Assembly (NCBI GenBank): GCA_000181795.3
Contig: CM012953.1
Coordinates: 15,623,998 to 15,687,997 of the forward strand
Source of the DNA: Trichinella spiralis
Taxonomy: Eukaryota > Nematoda > Enoplea > Trichinellida > Trichinellidae
Reading direction: 5' to 3'
DNA length: 64,000 nt
Numbering within the stretch: position 1 is the stretch's first letter; every line of letters starts with the position of its first letter. Made by a program: the position numbers and the translations under genes. Under the pieces are notes generated by a model. That model saw only the letters and a list, made by a program, of their open reading frames with translations, ran no database searches and had not been told where the DNA came from. Below are positions 48,481 to 62,237 of the stretch, one piece after another.

Positions 48481-49025
48481 CCAAAGATATACTGTAGTAT
48501 AATTAAGTATAATAAAATGTAATTAAAACTACAAGAGTAAAATTAACTGCAGCAGAAGCTGATTTATATATATATAATTATTTATTTAAAATGATATCAT
48601 TATTAATTATTTTTAATAATAAAGGAAAATATTCTAGTAGAATAAGTAAAATAAAGTCGAATGCATGAACCATAAATTCATTTCTCCAAATTTTAATTCA
48701 AAATAGTTTGCATCTGCAATAAAAATTTGTTAGATTTTGGATTCCGTCAGAAATTAATCTGGTTTTAGTCATTAACTTTTGAGAACATACGCTGAACATT
48801 ACAGATCTATTACATTTTCATATTTTAGTCTTTGTTTAATTTATCACATATTCTTAGATATTGTTATTGAAACATACTGTAAACAATTATTCTTGATAAC
48901 ATATGTACTGTAACTAAATTTGTGGTTAAAAAAATTTTATAATTAAAGAAATGTTAATACTATAAATTCATTTATTAAAATTATTTATTGATTATATCTG
49001 TAAGTAATTTTCTACCTTTTAGGCA
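48481..49025. other. Divergent promoter region, RARS2 to the FASTK gene
   Basis: A+T-rich with a short TATA-repeat tract near 48564-48582. A 3' splice-site consensus (TTTCTACCTTTTAG) ends 3 bases before the FASTK-domain ATG and is a candidate spliced-leader acceptor. Confidence 0.5.
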
Positions 49026-51216
49026 ATGTTTGCTGGTAAATTATTTCACAGATTACTTTACACAAAAATGTCACTGGGAAAATTGAGATGTGCTATTTGT
49101 TATCGAAAATGCATTTCCATCAGTGCTTTGTTGGAAAACCATGGAGCAGCACAAACAGATGTTAATAAGCAGAACGCATGTGTTTTGCCACATTGGGTAA
49201 ATACGCAGAATTCTATGAAAATTTATGAAGCTAAGAGTATGAATGAATTATGGGAAATTTTTGATGAAAAGGAATTAAGCAGTGGTGAACTTGTGAGTTT
49301 TTTGAACTGCTTGTGCAAGCTGTCCATAAATGGCACCGCAACTGATGAATTCAAACATCGATCTGATGTAATTTGTCAGAAAATATTTAATCGGCTTAAT
49401 CAGTTCAAGAGTGGAGATTTTATTATAATATTTCGCTGCCTTTTAAAGCTGAATGTTTCGCCTGAACATAAGATTATTCAAATTTTGGAACAGCAACTGC
49501 TACGATGCTTGCATTTACTGAGTGTTTCATCATTGATTTCACTGGTGTGCTTTCATTTTCCATTTGCTACATCTGATGAAAGCAAAATTTTTCAAAGGGA
49601 ACTTGAAATGGCATTGTTCGATAAGATTGATAGCATAACAAGTTTTTCTTCTTTACTTGAATTATGGACATTTTATGGGACAGATTATAATTGGAAAACC
49701 GCATTACAATGTAAAATGCTAAAGTTAACTGGCGAAGCATCTCTGGATGAATTATTAAAAATGCTGCTGCACTTGGCGGATCGTAGCATTCGAATTCCAA
49801 AAGTTGTTGATAGTAATTTATTAAGAATTTATAATTTGCAAAAAGAAAACGGCCTGAACTTAAATCAAGCAATATCTGTTCTTAATTCTATGATGAAATT
49901 GAATTACTTTAAGCTAGACTTGGTAAACGCAGCTTGCGATGTTTTGAAGGACAACATCTTGAATTTAGACAATGTTAATTCTATCAATGAAATTGCTTAC
50001 ATTTTTGGATCAATGAAACTCAGAGATGAAAGCATATTAAATTTGCTTTGTGAATGGTTCACCACCAGACTAAATAGTCTTGCTGTTTCTGATTTATTTC
50101 AACTTGTTATTACACTTGCTCAGTGTAATTTTGAAAATTCTATCTGCAACAAGATTTCCAATTATTTGGAGAATGCTGATGGTAGAAATTCAAATGCTTG
50201 GTTAAATGTAGTTTGGAGTTTGTCCATTCAAAGAAACCTATCTTCAAAATTAGCTTCTACTGTTTTAAATTCGTCGTTTACATCAAAATTTAAAGGTAGG
50301 AAATTCATTGTTATTTTAGAATTTTGTTTTTATGAAAAAAATTAGCAATGTTTTCTGCAGACGATTTACTTGCAACGATGAAGCTTGTGAATGTAAAATC
50401 AGCTGTACAGCTTGAAGTGGATGACTATGCAGGGCCAGAGTTCAAGTTCGATTTGCCAGAATCTTGCCGTTACGAAGTAATTATACAATTATTAATTTCA
50501 TTTGTTTTATATTGAAATATGAAGCGATTTTAAAATGGATAACAATATGTTTATTATTAATTTTTTATTATTTATTTACAAAGCTCACTGAAATTAAAAT
50601 CAATCTTAAAAATTATAGCAAAATTGGAAATCTTTCATATCTTCATTCTTCACAATTTAATCGCTTGTTTATTTCAGATGATAATGAATAGACAAAAAAT
50701 TGACATGGCTCAAATCCTTTTTGATGCACTTAACAATCTGGTTCCATTACATAAATATGTAAAATATCAGTTTATTCATCAACTTGGATATGCAGTTGGT
50801 AATTTTATTAAAGCAATTGAAAAATTTTACACTTTGCTTAGTAATTTTATTTCTGTTCACAGAAGCTGAGCTACGGTACGACTTGAAAAATGGAATAATT
50901 TCGTTGGAAGATTGGAAGCGTTCAGAAGATGTTTGCAAAAAAGTTTTGTTAATCTTGTTGGATCAGCGCGATTTTACGAAAATTTCCTCAAAATTGATTG
51001 GTCGTCGAGCGATGATGATCCGGCATTTTAAACTGTCCGGATATAGCATTGCTACTGTAATTTTTGATTCAGAGAATTTTGATGTTAAATTGATGTTTTT
51101 TGAATTTTCAGATTCACTGGTCTAAATTTGGTCAACTGAAGAATAAGTTTGACAGAATCAAATTTTTGAACAATGTTTTGGAAAACCAATTGAAAAATGA
51201 CTCTTCTGCTGAATGA
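49026..51216 (+). CDS. FAST kinase domain / RAP protein, mitochondrial RNA-binding
   Basis: Five exons: 49026-50295, 50361-50476, 50678-50798, 50863-51056 and 51112-51216, totalling 602 codons (601 aa). The N-terminus is basic and hydroxylated (MFAGKLFHRLLYTKMSLGKLR), fitting mitochondrial import. The first exon encodes a long run of leucine-rich alpha-helical repeats typical of FASTKD proteins. The C-terminal ~90 residues look like a RAP domain: VLLILLDQRDFTKIS, then LIGRRAMMIRHFKLSGYSIATIHWSKFGQL. FASTKD proteins stabilise or process mitochondrial mRNAs. The family member (FASTKD1-5 or TBRG4) cannot be told by eye. The start is directly after a candidate spliced-leader acceptor. Confidence 0.82.
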
Positions 51217-51936
51217 GTAAATTGTAAATTTTTTAAATTTATTCTTATTTTTGAAAAACATGCAGAAAATTAAAGTTTTTAAATATATTTTAGAATATCT
51301 TGTTATGAAAATTGCTGAAAAAATTATTATTAAGGAAAAAGCTCCTTTATAATTTTTTACTTTTTACTTTTTACTTTATACTTTATTTTTTTTGTAATCA
51401 GTGAAATTCTTTTGTAAATAAATGGAAGCAGTGTAATCAAATGTTTGCGCTGAATGCTTTTTTAGAAAAGAAGTTTTTGTTTTTATTCTTATATTGTATT
51501 TCTGTATTAACATCTGTAGAATTATTTTTAATTTATTCAGTTCAGTGTACAAAAATATCTCAAATCAAAACTGACTAAATTAATAAAACTTCGCAATTTT
51601 CTGACAGTTAGAAGTAGTTCTTCTAGCTAATTTTCCTTTTGTATTTCGGATAAATCGAACCACTATTTCTATTTTAAACGTTTGTTACTTTTTGTGTACT
51701 TTAAATTTGACCTCATAAAAAGTTTTCTACTATTCTGTTTTTACTGATTTCTATCTTATAGTCAAATTTTTTCTTGTTTCTTAGTAAATGCCAACCTTGA
51801 AAATATGACAGTACTTGATTGTCTTTAAAGTACCATATGACGCCGTTTAAATTAGAAAGCAACTTGCGTTATATTTCTGGAAAAATTTTTACATTTATAT
51901 TGCATTTCTTTGGTGAATAAACTGATTTATGAAATA
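51217..51936. other. Intergenic, FASTK gene to FANCI
   Basis: T-rich and A-rich runs (TTTTTACTTTTTAC repeats near 51352-51380), no coding or RNA feature. AATAAA-type words near 51418 may be the polyadenylation signal of the upstream gene. Confidence 0.5.
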
Positions 51937-54900
51937 ATGTCTGAAGAAAAGTTTCAATTGCTGAAACAACCATGGTTACTTAACTCTGTCAACATTTCTC
52001 ACCTGATGCCTGTCATGTTAGAGGAAGAAGTATGCATGTTTATTTCATAGCAGTATTGTTTTGAATTATTTATGATAACATAAAATGTGTGTCTGAAATT
52101 TTGAATTATTAATTTTTTTTACTTTTATCAAATTTAATACACATTTTATGGTGATAAATATTTTGTTTTATCATGTACATTTAATTACCGAGATTTATTG
52201 ATAAGTTTTATTTTATTTTAGATTGCTAAAGCTGTTGAATTAACAATGGTTGAAAGGCCTGAATGTTTAAGTCGGTTATGCTCTTTATTGTTAAAAGGTT
52301 GTTTTTTGTTTATTATAATATTATTTAAGAAATACAGTCGTTTCTTATGTTTCAGAATTGAATTGTTTGGGTGATTCTGAAAAGTTTAGGGCATTAATTT
52401 TATGGTTAGTAAAACGGATGAAAGATGGTCAACTCCCCGATGTCGCATTGAGTTCAATATACATAGTTCTTTTAAATGAAGTTAGTGAAGATTATATCTA
52501 CGATTTTGTTTGAAATTATTATTTCAGCTGTCCAATCTTGAAATATGTTATGTTGTTGCTATGACTTCACGTCACATGGAGCATTTTCAACGGGGAAATT
52601 TTGTTGAAAACAAGTCAGATTTGAAATACATTAGACTCAAATTTCAGAATTATTTTAATGTTTGCTTTTTAGGTGGGCTTTTCTTTTGCCTAAGTTTTTC
52701 AGTATTATAGCAGCAGCTACGGAAATTGATGCAGGTGATGGAAGCAGGCTTCCTGGAAAAGAACTGAAAACTCGACTGCTTCAGCAATTTGTTAATTTGA
52801 ATTTGCCCACATCGAGGCGATTGCTTTTACTAACTGTTTTAAAGTGACGTATTTCTACAAAGTTAATTTATTTTTACTAATCTTTATTTTTTGTATTCAG
52901 AGAAGTTGAAATGACACCGTCCGAGAAAGTTCACATATTTAAACCTTTCTTTGATCATCTGAATGAATTAAATTTGGATGAAATTGAATGCTATGTCAAC
53001 GGTTTGCTCCATCTTTTAGTTATGGTAAAGTTTTTTAGTTTCTAGTTGTTTAATTTTAACAAAATAAGTTTTAAGGAATCGAAAAATGTCTATTTTGGAC
53101 AGTTAATGGAATTTTTGTGCTCATTTCCAAACAGAGCAAAGTAAACAAATTTAAAATTCATTTACTTTTAATACAATGTTATTTTTGTTTGAAGATATCT
53201 TTCACAAGGAACGGAATCTGTGCAAAAAGTTCAGAGTAATGTTATTTTGAACATTACTCATGCTGTTAGGCAGTATCAAAGTTTTGGAAAGCACGTTATA
53301 AATACTCTTAAAGTAAGTAAAGATGTTTACTTTTATAATTTCAAAATTGGAATTTATCGATAAATAATATTAAATTTCCTTCAGTACTGTGTATTTTTTT
53401 AATTATAAAAGTCTTTGTACATGAATATTATGCGTGCATATTTGCAAACCCACTGCACGATAAATGCGTTGTACGTTGTAGATGAAAACTAACGTTGGGA
53501 TAAGTGAATTTTACATTTTGCTTCCGTTATGCTTGACTCGTATACATCGTTATCATCAAACGGTAGTATATATCGATTTTTTCAAAAACAGTTTTCATTA
53601 TTTGATATATTTATTTAGTGCTTGGAACTATTGAAAATGGGAATTTTTGATTTTTTGAAAAAGAAGCATGCAACTTTTACATCGGCTTGGCTGCGATCAG
53701 TAATACCTGAAAATGATAAGCTGAAAAAAGTTATGGACAGTTTAATTTCTTCTGAGTCTGTATTTTTTCATTTGATTTGCTTAATTGCGTATTGAGTTCT
53801 CAATTTAGCTTGAACGATCGTGAATATGTTGTTCACGGCTTATCCGAGTTGGGGTTTCTACTTTTGGATTCAGTGAATTTGAAAGAAAGCGGCACTTTGG
53901 AAAAATCGACAAAGAATGTTCTTCAGAATGAACAAATTGCATTAGCAAAGCACTTGATTATTGGAAATTTTAAGGTAAAAATTATCTTCATATGAATTAA
54001 TATATTTTTATAATTTATTAGAGACACAACTTTATTCGTCGCGCAATCATAGAAAAAATTATTGACGCAGTTATGCTACAGAGTTCGTCTTGTTTGTATC
54101 TTTTAGGTAAGTAGATGTATGGGCACATGATTTTTTGGTCTCATGAAGAATGCATTTATTTAGATGTGTTTTGCATTTTGATAAAAATATCCCCAATGAC
54201 AGTGCTGGAAAGTGAAGAGACAATAATTAAATCATTTTCAGTGCTACCGGTGCTTTCCACAGAAAGCGGCTTGCGCTACATGAAATCGTTGATTCCAATT
54301 ATTGAACTGAAACCAGCAATGCGCAATTCTTTATTTATTGCTCTCAGAAATGCGATCTTTTCAAAGTGAACGATTTTTGGTAGATTCAAATAATTTAAAT
54401 TTCAATATTTAGGGATTTGTTGGCGAGAAAGACTGCTGTCAATGGTTTCTTATTATTTTTAAATCAAAAAGATTTAATCAACGCTTTCAGCTCTAGCCAG
54501 ATGTCGAATTCTTCTCAACCTTTTCCAACATATTCAAGTCAGGTAAATGTTTAATTTATTAACTTTAACTTTAAATTTTTATTCCATCTTATTTTTTGTA
54601 AAGACCCTGCCGACTTCTTCATGTGCAGCAAGTGGTCGAATCAGTGTAGCTACGATATTTCTGGAAATGATCAGCTGTTTACGACGAGCATTGTCTTTGC
54701 AAAGCGAACTACGACGCATGCTGTACATTGTAATCGAACGATTTTGTTATTTCTATTTTGCAATGTATTTTTTAATGTATATTTTCTTTTGTGCAGGGTT
54801 TATGTAAAGTGGCGGGAAATCAAAAAGTGCTTCAAGAGCCTGTTTTGGATATGCTGCAAAAGCAATTTGAAAATTACCTCTCTGATCCTTCCAAAAGTGG

Positions 54901-57894
54901 TCCTCCTTTGTGTTTGGAATTTTGCATCAGCTCTTCGAAAAATGGAGTCACTTTGGTAGAACCGTTGGTAATTGATTTCAATATTAATTGCACTCAATTA
55001 CTGTGCAGTGGTGTTATTATTTGTTTTTCAGGGTGTGCTGATAGCTTCCATCAATTTGTGTTTGGGCGCAGTGCAAGCCGACGACACTGGCAATGATTCA
55101 GAAATTTCATCGCAATATCATTTAGATTTTGAGATGATTGATTCGATGAAAAAGCGCATGAATACAATTTGCCAATATATGATGTCTGCAGATTTGGAAG
55201 ATTTTAATCTGGTTTGCTTTTTGTTTCTTGCTTCTCCTTTCCATGAGTATCATACGTTAGGACAAATCTGTATCGTTTTCCACGGAAGAAATAGTCGGCC
55301 AAAGGACCATTTCCATGGCTTTTCAATTTTTATCCGTTCTTGAAGCGTTGATTGATTTCATAATTATGGATTTTAATTTCAAGTAAATATTTTTTTGAGC
55401 AAAGAATATTTATCATTGATAACTTTTAATTTTTTTTGTTTAAATTTACAGTTCCGCAGATTCTGCAATCTCCATACTGAAATTGTACGGTTTGCATTGT
55501 AAGATGAGTGAACTTTTGAAAGAAAATTTGAACCTGAAAAGGCATAAAAGAAAGCTGTCTGATGAAGATGCTAATTCTTTGGCAGACGCTCACGGCAGGA
55601 AAGGAAAACTACTCTCAAATCATGAATGTTGCATTCGACTTTCCAGTTTTGCAGTTTTATTATCCCATTTACTGACGTAAATGATGCGTTTAATTATTGA
55701 TATTTGCATGTGATTTTGTGATTTTGCTTTTTAGGGATTTAGAATCTGATCATGAAATTTCACTGAATCCAATGCGAGAAAGGGAAGATTTTATGACATT
55801 TTTGTTCAACGCTGTCAAGTCCAAGTTGGCTAATGTGCAAATTCAAGAATTTAACAAAAGGAAAGATTCTGTCAGTGTTTGCAAATTAGCCAGGTCGTCA
55901 AGAATACATTATCCATTTTTTGTTGAGCTTAAATTTAATAATGCAATTTTATTTGAAGGTTGTTTTTGATGTTTTTTCGACAAGGAAATAATGTCGCTGC
56001 TGAAGTTAAAAAACATCCCTCGCTTGTATTTTCATCTTTGGAAGCTTTTTCTCTGTGCATTGATGTGATCGATAATTATTCGACCAGTGCTGAATCTTTT
56101 GCAAAGTCATTGTCATTGATGGGTAAAAATTAGAATTAGTAACATTGTTACAATTCAGTTATTTTTTCTTTTCTTTTATTTTAGTGTCTGATTTCGATGC
56201 GTCATTACATTGGAATAGTTTGCATCATTTGGATCAAATATACAGATATTGTGTAACTTTTACAGTACGTATATATTTTTGCATTTATTATTATTTTTTT
56301 GTATAGATTTGGAAAATGTTTAGAAAATGCTGCGTCGAAATCTTAACACCAGTACAGATGACAAAAAAGATTCTGAAAACAAAGTGGAAAAAGCATCAGC
56401 ATTTATTATTCGTACGATTGAAAAATTTCTTGCATATTTGCCGCGTGATTGTTCATTTTATGAAAAAGTGTTCAAGCACATTTGGCAAATTTGTGAAGAG
56501 CAAATTGACAGTAAGCAGAATTATCAAATTTTTACGCACATCGACGTCTGTGTTGTGCTTTCAGTGGAACCTTATGTGGCTCGCTTGGTGTGGAATCTGG
56601 CTTTAAGCATGTTCAAAGAAGTGGAAGCAAAGCCGACCAGTCTGATTCACATTGCAGAACAACTTCACTGTATATTTGGTGATATTGCTGATGTGCGATT
56701 TTATTTGTCTAATTATGTTAGTTGTGGAAAAAAGTTATAAAATTTTGTTTTCTTCTTCTTTCTTCCCGCAGGGTCACATAACGGACGAATCAGAGTACAG
56801 GTATAGTTCAATAAATGCAAGAACAGCTTCAACTGTACTCGGTGCACTTTTGAACATCGAAGATTTATTTTTGGAAGATGTCATTTATGCGATTGGTCAT
56901 GCGAAAGCTTTACGATTCGCAGGCGCAGCAGGTTCTGCAGCGGATTCCAGTTGTAAGAAATTGAATAATGTTTAACATTAAACGAAGATTATTCCATTTG
57001 TCGACCATTGGATTGTTTGATTTGCATCATTTATTGTATTGAATATTGAGAAAAATTATTTTTCAGGGGAAGCAAATCTCAAATTGGTTGAAACGAGTGC
57101 ATGTGAATTTCTTGGTTTGCTTCTTCTTGTATGGCACGAACTTGTTCAAAGTCGAATTCCAGTGAAAATGATTGATTCAGTTATAAAAGGTTTGGAAAAG
57201 ATGTTCAAAGTATTGCATTTATTTGCGAAATATGTACGTTTTTTTCATCTAATCTTTTCTTAATTCTTCGTTTATTGTTCATTATTTTTTTTATTATAGC
57301 ATGTAACAATGGTATTGAAAAAGTATTCTACCCCGAATGAATTATTTCAACAGTTGACGAAACGATCCGGCACTCACCTGATTCCGTACGTGTACAAAAT
57401 GATTTCATATGCTCAGGTATGGCTGTTGTTGACTGTTTTATTATTTTTTTTGAACTTCTTACAATATGAAATTCATATAACTGACACAATAATAGTAGAA
57501 GAGTTTTTTTTTGCATTCTCAAACAATTTTAAGGAAGAAAGTAACAGTAGTGGTGGCAAGTCCAGAACTTCTGGCGCTAAAGCAAAAGTGAAAATTATTC
57601 GTGAAATGAGGAGCGTATCGAAGCTCATTTTTGCCTTGGAAAATTATGAACAATGTCTGATTGATTTGGGAAATCGTTGCAACGTCAATTACATGAGAAC
57701 AATAAAGCCAAGCGTCAACCGAGATTTCAAAATTGACGTCAACCGCGCCCGTGCAGCAATCCGTGATGAACATGAAGAGGACCAGCAACAAGTATAATTT
57801 TCAATCTCTCTTGATCACATTTTGAATTGTTTGCCTGAATGATTTTTAGGACGAATTGGAAAATGTCGTCGTTAAGAAGAGTCGAAAAGGATAA
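51937..57894 (+). CDS. FANCI: Fanconi anaemia complementation group I protein
   Basis: Partner of FANCD2 in the clamp that marks DNA interstrand crosslinks; nuclear. 29 exons (first 51937-52029, last 57850-57894) sum to 1,327 codons, giving 1,326 aa against 1,328 in human. Recognisable blocks: YVVHGLSELGFLLLDS (human VTQGLVELGFILMDS), MRNSLFIALRNAIF, ARKTAVNGFLLFL, LVEPLGVLIASINLCL, DLEDFNLDKSVSFS, LLLLVWHELVQSRIP, KRSGTHLIPYVYKMISY, KLIFALENYEQCLIDLGNRCNVNYM and SVNRDFKID. The C-terminus is a basic KKSRKG, like the human KKKRKK signal. Residue 509 (codon 54349-54351) is Asn where human has the mono-ubiquitinated Lys523. Exon 10's donor (GA|GTCTGT) gives a 41-nt intron and is the least certain junction. 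Confidence 0.95.
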
Positions 57895-58469
57895 AAGTTG
57901 AAACATTTATTTTTTCATTATTTCTAAAAAAATATTTAACAAAATGACGTGAAACAGTACGCTATCATGTCGAGCTTTACCTTTTTTATTTTGCACAACG
58001 AATGCATGGGTTTATTTTTCTTCAATTCAGAGCAGCTGTTCGAGAAAATGTATTTTTAAAAACTTTTACGACGTATTCAATGAAAATTATCCAAAATAAA
58101 GTCGTAAACTGAAGTAGTTTTTATTTTTACTTTTTTTAAATTTAAACCTGATAATCATTATTTTACAGTATGAACTAAAAAAATGTAATTCGTGATATAT
58201 TTGTGACCTATTGTTGTATTGAACAGTGATATTTGTATATTTTTCTTGCAATGTAGTTAAACTGTTTGTCTGCGGATAAAGCATTGTTTATAAGAATTTT
58301 TTTTGCGATAAAGTTATGAATTTCTTATTGATATACGTGTTTTGAAAATAAATACTGAAATTGATTTTGAAAAAAATACTGAAGAACAATTTGCCTATCT
58401 ATATGGCAAATTTACAAATTTGCGCTTTCCAATAATGTTTGATCAGCTGTGTCAATATGCACTTCTGAA
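57895..58469. other. Intergenic, FANCI to TXNDC11
   Basis: T-rich DNA with an AATAAA-like CAAAATAAAG near 58092 that could end the FANCI transcript. No other feature seen. Confidence 0.5.
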
Positions 58470-61400
58470 ATGATTACTTGTGAAAAAGAAGATGCTGATA
58501 ATTATTGTGAATTCACCACGGAAGAAACCGATAAAGTTCTTTGTTCGACACGCAGCGATGCAATTTTTTCTTCAACCAACAACAGTCGGATATTTCTAGC
58601 TTTCAGTTTGATCATAATAGCGATGATTCTTTGCATTCTAGTCAGTGTATTTGTTGTTTCTTTTTTGAACACTTACGCAGCAGTCAAGGTCGAAACTGAA
58701 GTAAGCGTCCACGCTTGTTTGTAATTATGTTGTAAAATCTAGTCAGTGTATTAGTTGTTGTTTTTTATTGTAAAAATATTATTACAGTTTTGAAGAAAAT
58801 GATAATCTATAATGACAAAATTTTCAAATTCAAATCAAGTAAATAAGTCAGACATTTTCACTTGCACTCTGCTGGTCGACTTACTCGTAAATTTGCATGA
58901 AATGAATTATGTTCATTATGAATTTTAACTGTTCTGAAATGTAAAGTTGATCGATCAACTTGGGTGAAATTGTTTTCAAAATTTCAAACAATTTCTTGAA
59001 AGTTGTCACTCAAACAAATTTGTTAATTTTCCAACTTCGCTTTTTATAAATTCTTTCTAACCTGAGGATTTTATTAAACCAGTTCTTTTTTGATATTTCT
59101 GTTTTTTTACAGGTTTATTTTTCATTAGCGTTGCTTTTCATATCACATTGTCTGAGTTTGCATGATTTGCAGGTTTCTTGTGAATAAGTTGAAAAACATT
59201 TTTTAAAATTAATACTGTTGTTATTATTTTATGTTGAGATTATGATTTGCTTTTATATTTAATTTATCGTTGTGCGGATCGCTTTTATTCTGTGCTTTCA
59301 GTATCGGCCTGGACCGCAACCTCGACCATTTTTCTCTTGTAACTCTTCGGTGATTGATTTGCATCAGGGCGACTTGGATCCTATAATAGATCATTTCGCT
59401 TGTGGTGAAGTTCTGTTTGTGATGTACTATGCGCCGTGGAGTTTTGACTGCTTGCAGTTCAGATCGTATTTTGAAATTTTGGCCTCGTATTTCAGTTCTC
59501 AGATTACATTTTATGGTGTAAATTGTTGGGAACCAGCAGGCCAGTGTCGGCGCCTTCGGCAGCCTCGTGAATTTCCCATTTTTGAACTCTACTTTCACAA
59601 GCCCAGACAAAGCATCGAATACAGCGGCCTGTTGTCATTGGATTATATGTTCAAGTATCGGTTTGTTGTTCTGTTGTTCTAGTGAAGAGATTTTTGAAAT
59701 TTTTTTTTCTAGATTTTTGGAACATGCACTTGATCCATTTGTCCGACTTGCAACTCAGGAAGAGTTGAGTGAATTTCTATCTCGTCTCACCAACCGAGTG
59801 ATTGGATATTATGCGTTTGACGAGTACCGCAATCCGCCGCAATATGAGAAGTTCTACTTGATCTGCTTGAGATCGTTGGAAATAGATCCAATACGGAAAT
59901 TGGCCGAATTCGCTGTAGTCACGGACAAAAGTTTGGCAGCTCGTGTGAATTTAACCGCCAACGCTCAGCTGTGCTATTTCACCAGCATAAGCAACACTTG
60001 TCAAGTATATGCTTTCTTTGTCTTTATGGCCGAAAATTGGCCCTTCAAATGTTTGATTATTGTTGTTTTTTTTCTTTTTTTAAGAGATATCCTGATAATG
60101 AGCATTTCTCTGTAGAAGCAGTGTTGAAGTGGATTGCTGGACAATTTAAAGTTGTTAATTTTTGGTTTATACCAAATCAGAAGAAAAGCAGCGCTTTACG
60201 ATCAGTTCTGAAGAGGCCTTCATTTCTGTTGTTGACTCCTTGGCAATTGTTGGTTGAACACTCGACGATTGTTTCACTTGTAAAAAAAATTTAACTTTTT
60301 GTGCATATCTTTTATTTTTTGAAAATGAAATTATAAAAATTTTTTCAAAGTTTTCACCATTGGCCGCGATGTACTTCGACTGCAAAAAGGACGAATCGAT
60401 AAAGGAGCGATTTGAAAAAGTCGCTTCATCTTTGGGATTGGAGCCCGAAGCAGTTGCAAATTATCGAGCGAAATGTATTGGTGAAGATGCTGATCGCAAG
60501 AAAGTTTACCAGGATGCATTTTGGAAGCACAGCAGCTTGCTGAAGGCGAACGGTGAATTTTTGAACACCGGTCGAAGTGGAGAAGAAATTGCCAGTTGTG
60601 ACAAGCGCAACTTGTTCAAACCTGAGAAGCAGTTTTGCAAAAAGCCACAGTACATCTACAAGGGTGGTGGATGTTCAGTTGGGGAAGATGTGGAAAAGGC
60701 CGGAGAGTTCACTGGAAGCAACGACGGTGCTGGAAGCAATTTTCCAAATTTTCCTCATTCAAATGCGGAATGTTTGAGGAACATTTTCCGGGCTGTTGAG
60801 TTGGATCCATTTGTGGATGATGCTCTTTGTCGACGTTGGAGTTTGTCTTTCGCTTTGAAGTACACCTATGCGTTGCCTTTGGAGAATGCTGCTCTTCTGA
60901 AAATGTGGTCCGAGAATTCAACATTCTCCTCATACCGTGGATTGGCTTGCAAAACGAAACGCATTTTGAACTTCCTCACCATTGATAGTGACTATTTCGA
61001 CTGGTATGCTGACAAGCTTGGACTTCCGGAAAATGTCCGCTCACCGAAAATACCAAAAGCGATGATCATCGATGCTGCTGTAATAATAATGAATTGATTT
61101 GATTCTGATTTTGGCATACATTTTTCGTCTCATTTTAGAAAAATGCTTTCTACGTGCTGAAGGAAAATGTGACAGCGAAAAGTATTGTACAATTTGTTCA
61201 GAATTTTACAAACGGCCAGTTGAGCAGATTTTATAAATCTGAAAAACAGGAATCTGAAACCAAATCAAAGCAGAGTAGTGGGGAAAATCGGTTGAATTTG
61301 GTGAAAGTAACGACCGACAGTTTTTCTCAATTAGTTTTGGCTAGTGATAAGGTAATTACTATTTGTTGAATTCCTTTTTCAACATTCACTTTTTCATTTC

Positions 61401-62095
61401 AATGCAGAATGTGGTTTTGTTTTACTACACACGATGGTGTGTTTTTTGTCATACGGTTATGCATATTATCAGCACAGCGGCTTATATTATGCGGTTTTCA
61501 AAGAAAGTTGAATTCGCTCAGTAAGTCGGCATGATTTAAATTATCTCTATTTGTTATTTTACATTTGAAAATTCAGAATCGACGCGGGTAGAAATGATTT
61601 ACCTGTTGATCATGCTGTCAGTCGTTATCCAAGCGTGGTTCTTTATCCTTGTTTGGCCAAGTAAGTAATAGAATGATTTTTTTTCTTTTATTTTTTTTAT
61701 ACTTTACATTATTTATATTCAGAAATAATCGAACAATTTATCCATCAAAAGTGCCTTTCACAGTGACAAATTTGATATCGTTTGTGATGCATCATTCGGA
61801 CAGAACGACCAGATTGGAACTTGGTGTGAAATTTTGCTCCGCTAAATGTCGTCATCGGAATTTCAATTTGTTGCACAAACAGCTCGGCTGTTATCGTCGT
61901 CGTTTAATGCACATCTCGGATATTGTTGTATCCAAGCAGATGATTTGGAACAGTGACAATCGGCAGAGTGTGTTTTGCATGAAGAGTTATTGGGAAAAAT
62001 TGCGCCATTTTCAATTGAAAAGAAGAGAATTGGTGAAATTGCGCGGTTTAATTTGTTCTGTTTTTCAGCAATTTGTTTTCATGAATAATTATTAA
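58470..62095 (+). CDS. TXNDC11: Thioredoxin domain-containing protein 11
   Basis: Endoplasmic-reticulum membrane protein; the human protein binds DUOX maturation complexes and EDEM. Nine exons: 58470-58700, 59302-59654, 59713-60004, 60085-60279, 60351-61079, 61139-61351, 61408-61520, 61577-61660 and 61723-62095, totalling 861 codons (860 aa; human 985). One membrane segment near residues 35-65 (LAFSLIIIAMILCILVSVF). The first thioredoxin-like domain reads MYYAPWSFDC, so it lacks CxxC. A central cysteine-bearing region includes CKTKRILNFLTIDSDYFDWYADKLG (human [25 protein letters not shown]). The second thioredoxin domain keeps a CxxC, in YYTRWCVFCHT, and ends FVMHHSDRT (human FILHHSDPA). The ATG was preferred over an upstream GTG. 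Confidence 0.92.
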
Positions 62096-62237
62096 TCGTT
62101 GAATTATTAAAATTTCACAAAACCCAGAAAAAAATATCATTGTGGATTTTATTCACGATCAATTCACCAACACGAGACAAACAAACAACAAATTTATGAA
62201 CAATAATAATAATAATAATTCACGTCGAGTTGTTGTT
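62096..62237. other. Convergent 3' ends of TXNDC11 and WDR54
   Basis: Only 142 bp separate the two stop codons. It includes an AAT-repeat tract at 62203-62218. Their 3' untranslated regions may overlap. Confidence 0.6.

Noticed and set aside
51937-57894. First reading of the gene as FANCD2
   Set aside because: Block-by-block comparison fits FANCI, not FANCD2: SGTHLIPYVYKMISY, FALENYEQCLIDL, SVNRDFKID and the total length.
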